A stretch of 8,036 nucleotides of DNA, taken from Mariniphaga sp. GTDB lineage: Bacteria; Bacteroidota; Bacteroidia; Bacteroidales; Prolixibacteraceae. Location: the NCBI GenBank assembly GCA_025363795.1, contig JANYLE010000382.1, positions 1-8,036 of the forward strand. Reading direction: 5' to 3'. The notes under the pieces were generated by a model, which made no database searches, was not told where the DNA came from, and worked only from the letters and a program-made list of their open reading frames with translations. A program made the position numbers and the translations under genes. Below, in pieces: positions 6,745 through 8,036 of the stretch. Position 1 is the first letter of the stretch. Every line of letters starts with the position of its first letter.

Positions 6745-7362
6745 TTAAGCATAAGGTTGCAGATTGCCAAAATATCCATTGGTATTTTCCTTGACATTAT
6801 CATACATCTCATCTAAATCATTTTGATCCAAAACACCTTGCATGACAAAGGCCTTAAACTTTCTTTTTTCTTGACTCTTAAAATAGTCAAGATTTTCTTT
6901 TAATTTTTTCTTTTCATCTTCGTCGCCTGCATTCTCAATCTTCTCAATTAGCTCAGCATACTTATGATAATAGTATAAATAGACCTCAGCGATAAGAACA
7001 GCTTTTGTATATCGGGACTGAGTCGTGATGGTTTTAATTAACAAGTCCTTTTCTTCAATGCGATCCTGTAGTTCTTTAATCTTTCCCTTTAGCTCTTCGA
7101 TTTCATCTGTTTGAATATCCAGATTCTTATTGTCCGCGTTGATTTCAAACAATTCATTAAAATTTTCGCCCAGCGCTTTGGCAATTCCTTTGGCAATATT
7201 TAATGAGATATTTTCAGTTATCCCGCTTTCAACTTTAGCATAGGCAGCCTGGGAAATCCCGATCACTGCGGCGACCTGGGCCTGACTCAAATTCTTCTGA
7301 TTCCGGTATTGCTTAATTTTTTCCAGTATTTCAATATTGGATATTTTTTCCTGTGTAGTCAT
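6745..7362 (-). CDS. XRE-family helix-turn-helix regulator with coiled coil
   Basis: A 205-aa DNA-binding protein, probably the repressor of this element. Residues about 10-73 are a Cro/CI-type helix-turn-helix: LSQAQVAAVIGISQAAYAKV (25-44) gives the two HTH helices, and IAKALGENFNELFEI (60-74) the closing helices. Residues about 84-115 are a heptad-like Glu/Lys/Leu coiled coil that should drive oligomerisation. Residues about 118-192 are helical with many charged and tyrosine residues, and I do not recognise that part. There is no S24/LexA-like peptidase domain, so RecA-triggered self-cleavage is not expected. The gene is convergent with the integrase (37 bases between stops) and divergent from the HTH gene at 7527, with a promoter region carrying inverted repeats between them. 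Autoregulation and control of the divergent promoter are likely but inferred. Related proteins also occur in non-phage integrative elements. Confidence 0.88.
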   Translation of the reverse strand: MTTQEKISNIEILEKIKQYRNQKNLSQAQVAAVIGISQAAYAKVESGITENISLNIAKGIAKALGENFNELFEINADNKNLDIQTDEIEELKGKIKELQDRIEEKDLLIKTITTQSRYTKAVLIAEVYLYYYHKYAELIEKIENAGDEDEKKKLKENLDYFKSQEKRKFKAFVMQGVLDQNDLDEMYDNVKENTNGYFGNLQPYA

Positions 7363-7390
7363 GGTGATTTTCTTTTATTCTTTTGCGCAT

Positions 7391-7398
7391 CAAAGATA
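7391..7398 (-). promoter_or_regulatory. -7 promoter element of the XRE regulator gene
   Basis: On the minus strand this reads TATCTTTG, an exact TAnnTTTG match, 28 bases before the regulator ATG. A TTTTG that could serve as -33 lies at 7427-7423, with a somewhat long 24-base spacer, and overlaps the end of the central 15-bp inverted repeat. The block TGTTGTATCTTTG (7403-7391) is nearly identical to the one at the divergent promoter. Confidence 0.55.
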
Positions 7399-7423
7399 CA
7401 ACATATCGACTAAATACGTACGC

Positions 7424-7457
7424 AAAAGTTATCAACAACAAATTGTTGATAACTTTT
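7424..7457. promoter_or_regulatory. Perfect 15-bp inverted repeat, candidate operator
   Basis: AAAAGTTATCAACAA (7424-7438) and its exact reverse complement (7443-7457) are separated by CAAA. The repeat sits between the two divergent promoters and overlaps a possible -33 element of the XRE gene. A dimeric HTH repressor would bind such a site. The arms also contain TTATCAACA, one base from the DnaA box consensus TTATCCACA, in opposite orientation, so a DnaA-related role is an alternative. As an RNA hairpin it would be very AT-rich, which makes a terminator less likely. Confidence 0.55.
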
Positions 7458-7469
7458 TTATTCGATTAG

Positions 7470-7500
7470 TTGTTTTTATATAATAATTGTTGTATGTTTG
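7470..7500 (+). promoter_or_regulatory. Promoter of the HTH (excisionase-like) gene
   Basis: The -33 element TTG (7470-7472) and the -7 element TATGTTTG (7493-7500) are 20 bases apart, the usual Bacteroidota spacing. Transcription should begin a few bases after 7500 and leave a leader of about 20 bases. The block TGTTGTATGTTTG (7488-7500) matches the minus-strand block at 7403-7391 in 12 of 13 positions. Confidence 0.65.
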
Positions 7501-7526
7501 CGTCGTAAAATTATAACTTAAGTATC

Positions 7527-7793
7527 ATGAATAACCCAAATGTCATCATCGCAACTGATCGGCAAACACTGATTGAGGTGTTTAATGAGATTCTCTTCAA
7601 CAAACAGGGAGAAAAAGCCCTGCCAGAATTTGAGAAGGACAAAATTTCGAAACTGCAAGCTGCCAAACTTGCCGGCATCACGATCCCAACGCTGAACAAG
7701 CTTACAAAAAAAGGAAAATTCCGGCAGTATAACCTTGGGAGGCGAAAATACTTTTTGAGGAGCGAAATGATAGAAGCGCTCAGAAACCACTGA
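7527..7793 (+). CDS. MerR/excisionase-like helix-turn-helix protein
   Basis: An 88-aa DNA-binding protein. Residues 1-38 form an N-terminal helical segment typical of Bacteroidota relatives. Residues about 40-88 are a winged HTH of the HTH_17/excisionase kind: SKLQAAKLAGITIPTLNKLTK (41-61) is the HTH, and the wing contains KFRQYNLGRRKYFLRSEMIEAL (64-85). Proteins of this form act as recombination directionality factors (Xis), bending DNA at attachment sites, or as small transcription regulators. Here it is transcribed away from the XRE regulator gene behind a consensus promoter and precedes an antirepressor gene, so it holds the position of the early gene of a lytic or excision operon. Whether it is Xis or Cro-like cannot be settled from sequence. 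A minus-strand open frame covers the same DNA but reads as a shadow. Confidence 0.82.
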   Translation: MNNPNVIIATDRQTLIEVFNEILFNKQGEKALPEFEKDKISKLQAAKLAGITIPTLNKLTKKGKFRQYNLGRRKYFLRSEMIEALRNH

Positions 7794-7825
7794 CAGTGCA
7801 ATTTTAAGCCAAATTCCCGATTTAC

Positions 7826-7852
7826 AATCCTGATCAGTACCTGATTCGGATT
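7826..7852. other. Interrupted hairpin between the HTH and antirepressor genes
   Basis: AATCC (7826-7830) pairs with GGATT (7848-7852), and ATCAG (7833-7837) with CTGAT (7841-7845). A two-base internal loop lies on each side and the apical loop is TAC. No T-run follows, so it is not a standard terminator. It may be an operator or an RNA element in the 118-base gap before the antirepressor start. Confidence 0.3.
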
Positions 7853-7911
7853 TAAAAGTGTGCAAAATTTTATGTGTAAAATATAGTTTAATAATTAAAT
7901 AACAACTAGTT

Positions 7912-8036
7912 ATGAGCACTAAATTAGAAAATTCCCTAACGTTTAAAGGGACAACGATTGTTTTATTGGAAGAAAATGGCACCTGGTGGATAGCCATAAA
8001 GCCTATCTGTGAGGCACTTGGCATCAATTACGACCG
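7912..8036 (+). CDS. Phage antirepressor, N-terminal part (P22_AR_N domain), cut by window end
   Basis: Only the first 41 codons are inside the window. They carry the hallmark start of the P22 antirepressor N-terminal domain: LTFKGTTIVLLEENGTWWIAI, then KPICEALGINYDR. In the family this is the KPICEALGLNYDRQ-type motif. P22 Ant binds and inactivates phage repressors; related proteins in Bacteroidota are frequent in prophages and integrative elements. The start at 7912 is chosen because the conserved region begins about ten residues later and the upstream sequence has stops. It follows the HTH gene by 118 bases on the same strand and is probably in the same transcript. Its presence indicates that the mobile element continues to the right. 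Confidence 0.85.
   Translation, partial: MSTKLENSLTFKGTTIVLLEENGTWWIAIKPICEALGINYD

Noticed and set aside
7511..7801. 96-aa minus-strand open frame over the HTH gene
   Set aside because: Shadow of the HTH gene; no recognisable motif and odd composition.
7518..8027. 169-aa open frame on the minus strand
   Set aside because: It lies antisense to both the HTH gene and the antirepressor N-terminus, which have clear family motifs. Its translation is rich in Phe, Cys and Ser with no domain pattern, as for a shadow frame.
1..8036. CRISPR array, tRNA or rRNA gene
   Set aside because: No regularly spaced repeats of 25-40 bases and no complete cloverleaf or rRNA-like sequence were seen; only a tRNA-3'-end-like fragment at 5167-5182.

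Overview
The window looks like a chromosomal segment of a Bacteroidota member (Bacteroidia, possibly a Prolixibacteraceae/Marinilabiliales-type lineage) running into one end of an integrated mobile element. Four things point to the phylum. There is a TonB-receptor-like outer-membrane protein with an N-terminal carboxypeptidase-regulatory-like domain and an OMP_b-brl_3-type barrel. There is a small exported PepSY-like protein. The DNA is AT-rich and Shine-Dalgarno sites are scarce. Several promoters carry the Bacteroidota -7 element TAnnTTTG. The finer taxonomic placement is a guess from protein style, not a search.

Left part (1-927): an AT-rich stretch with no recognisable gene up to 378, then two small tandem ORFs (379-591, 610-885) of unknown and doubtful status.

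Host-type gene cluster (928-5062): an 834-aa outer-membrane TonB-dependent-receptor-like protein, a 256-aa inner-membrane protein (two TM helices, coiled coil, possible GAF-like cytoplasmic domain, no output domain), a 12-codon ORF with a perfect AGGAGG ribosome-binding site, and a 194-aa exported PepSY-like protein. All are on the + strand. They may form a cell-envelope module, but the function is not known. A strong hairpin terminator at 5123-5165 closes the cluster.

Mobile element (about 5167 to beyond the right edge): just after the terminator lies a 6-8 bp inverted repeat around a 7-bp spacer. Its left half reads like the antisense of a tRNA 3' end, so it is a candidate attachment core. 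Next come a complete tyrosine recombinase (5355-6707), a convergent XRE-type regulator with a coiled coil (7362-6745), a divergent MerR/excisionase-like helix-turn-helix protein (7527-7793), and the first 41 codons of a P22-type phage antirepressor (7912 onward, cut by the window end).

The divergent intergenic region (7363-7526) is laid out like a lysogeny-type switch. It has near-identical inverted promoter blocks facing outward (12 of 13 bases) and a perfect 15-bp inverted repeat between them. A plausible model is as follows: the XRE protein represses one or both promoters, the HTH protein aids excision or acts as a Cro-like counter-regulator, and the antirepressor relieves repression. The XRE protein shows no S24 autocleavage domain. 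The model is inference; gene identities and promoter layout are what the sequence shows.
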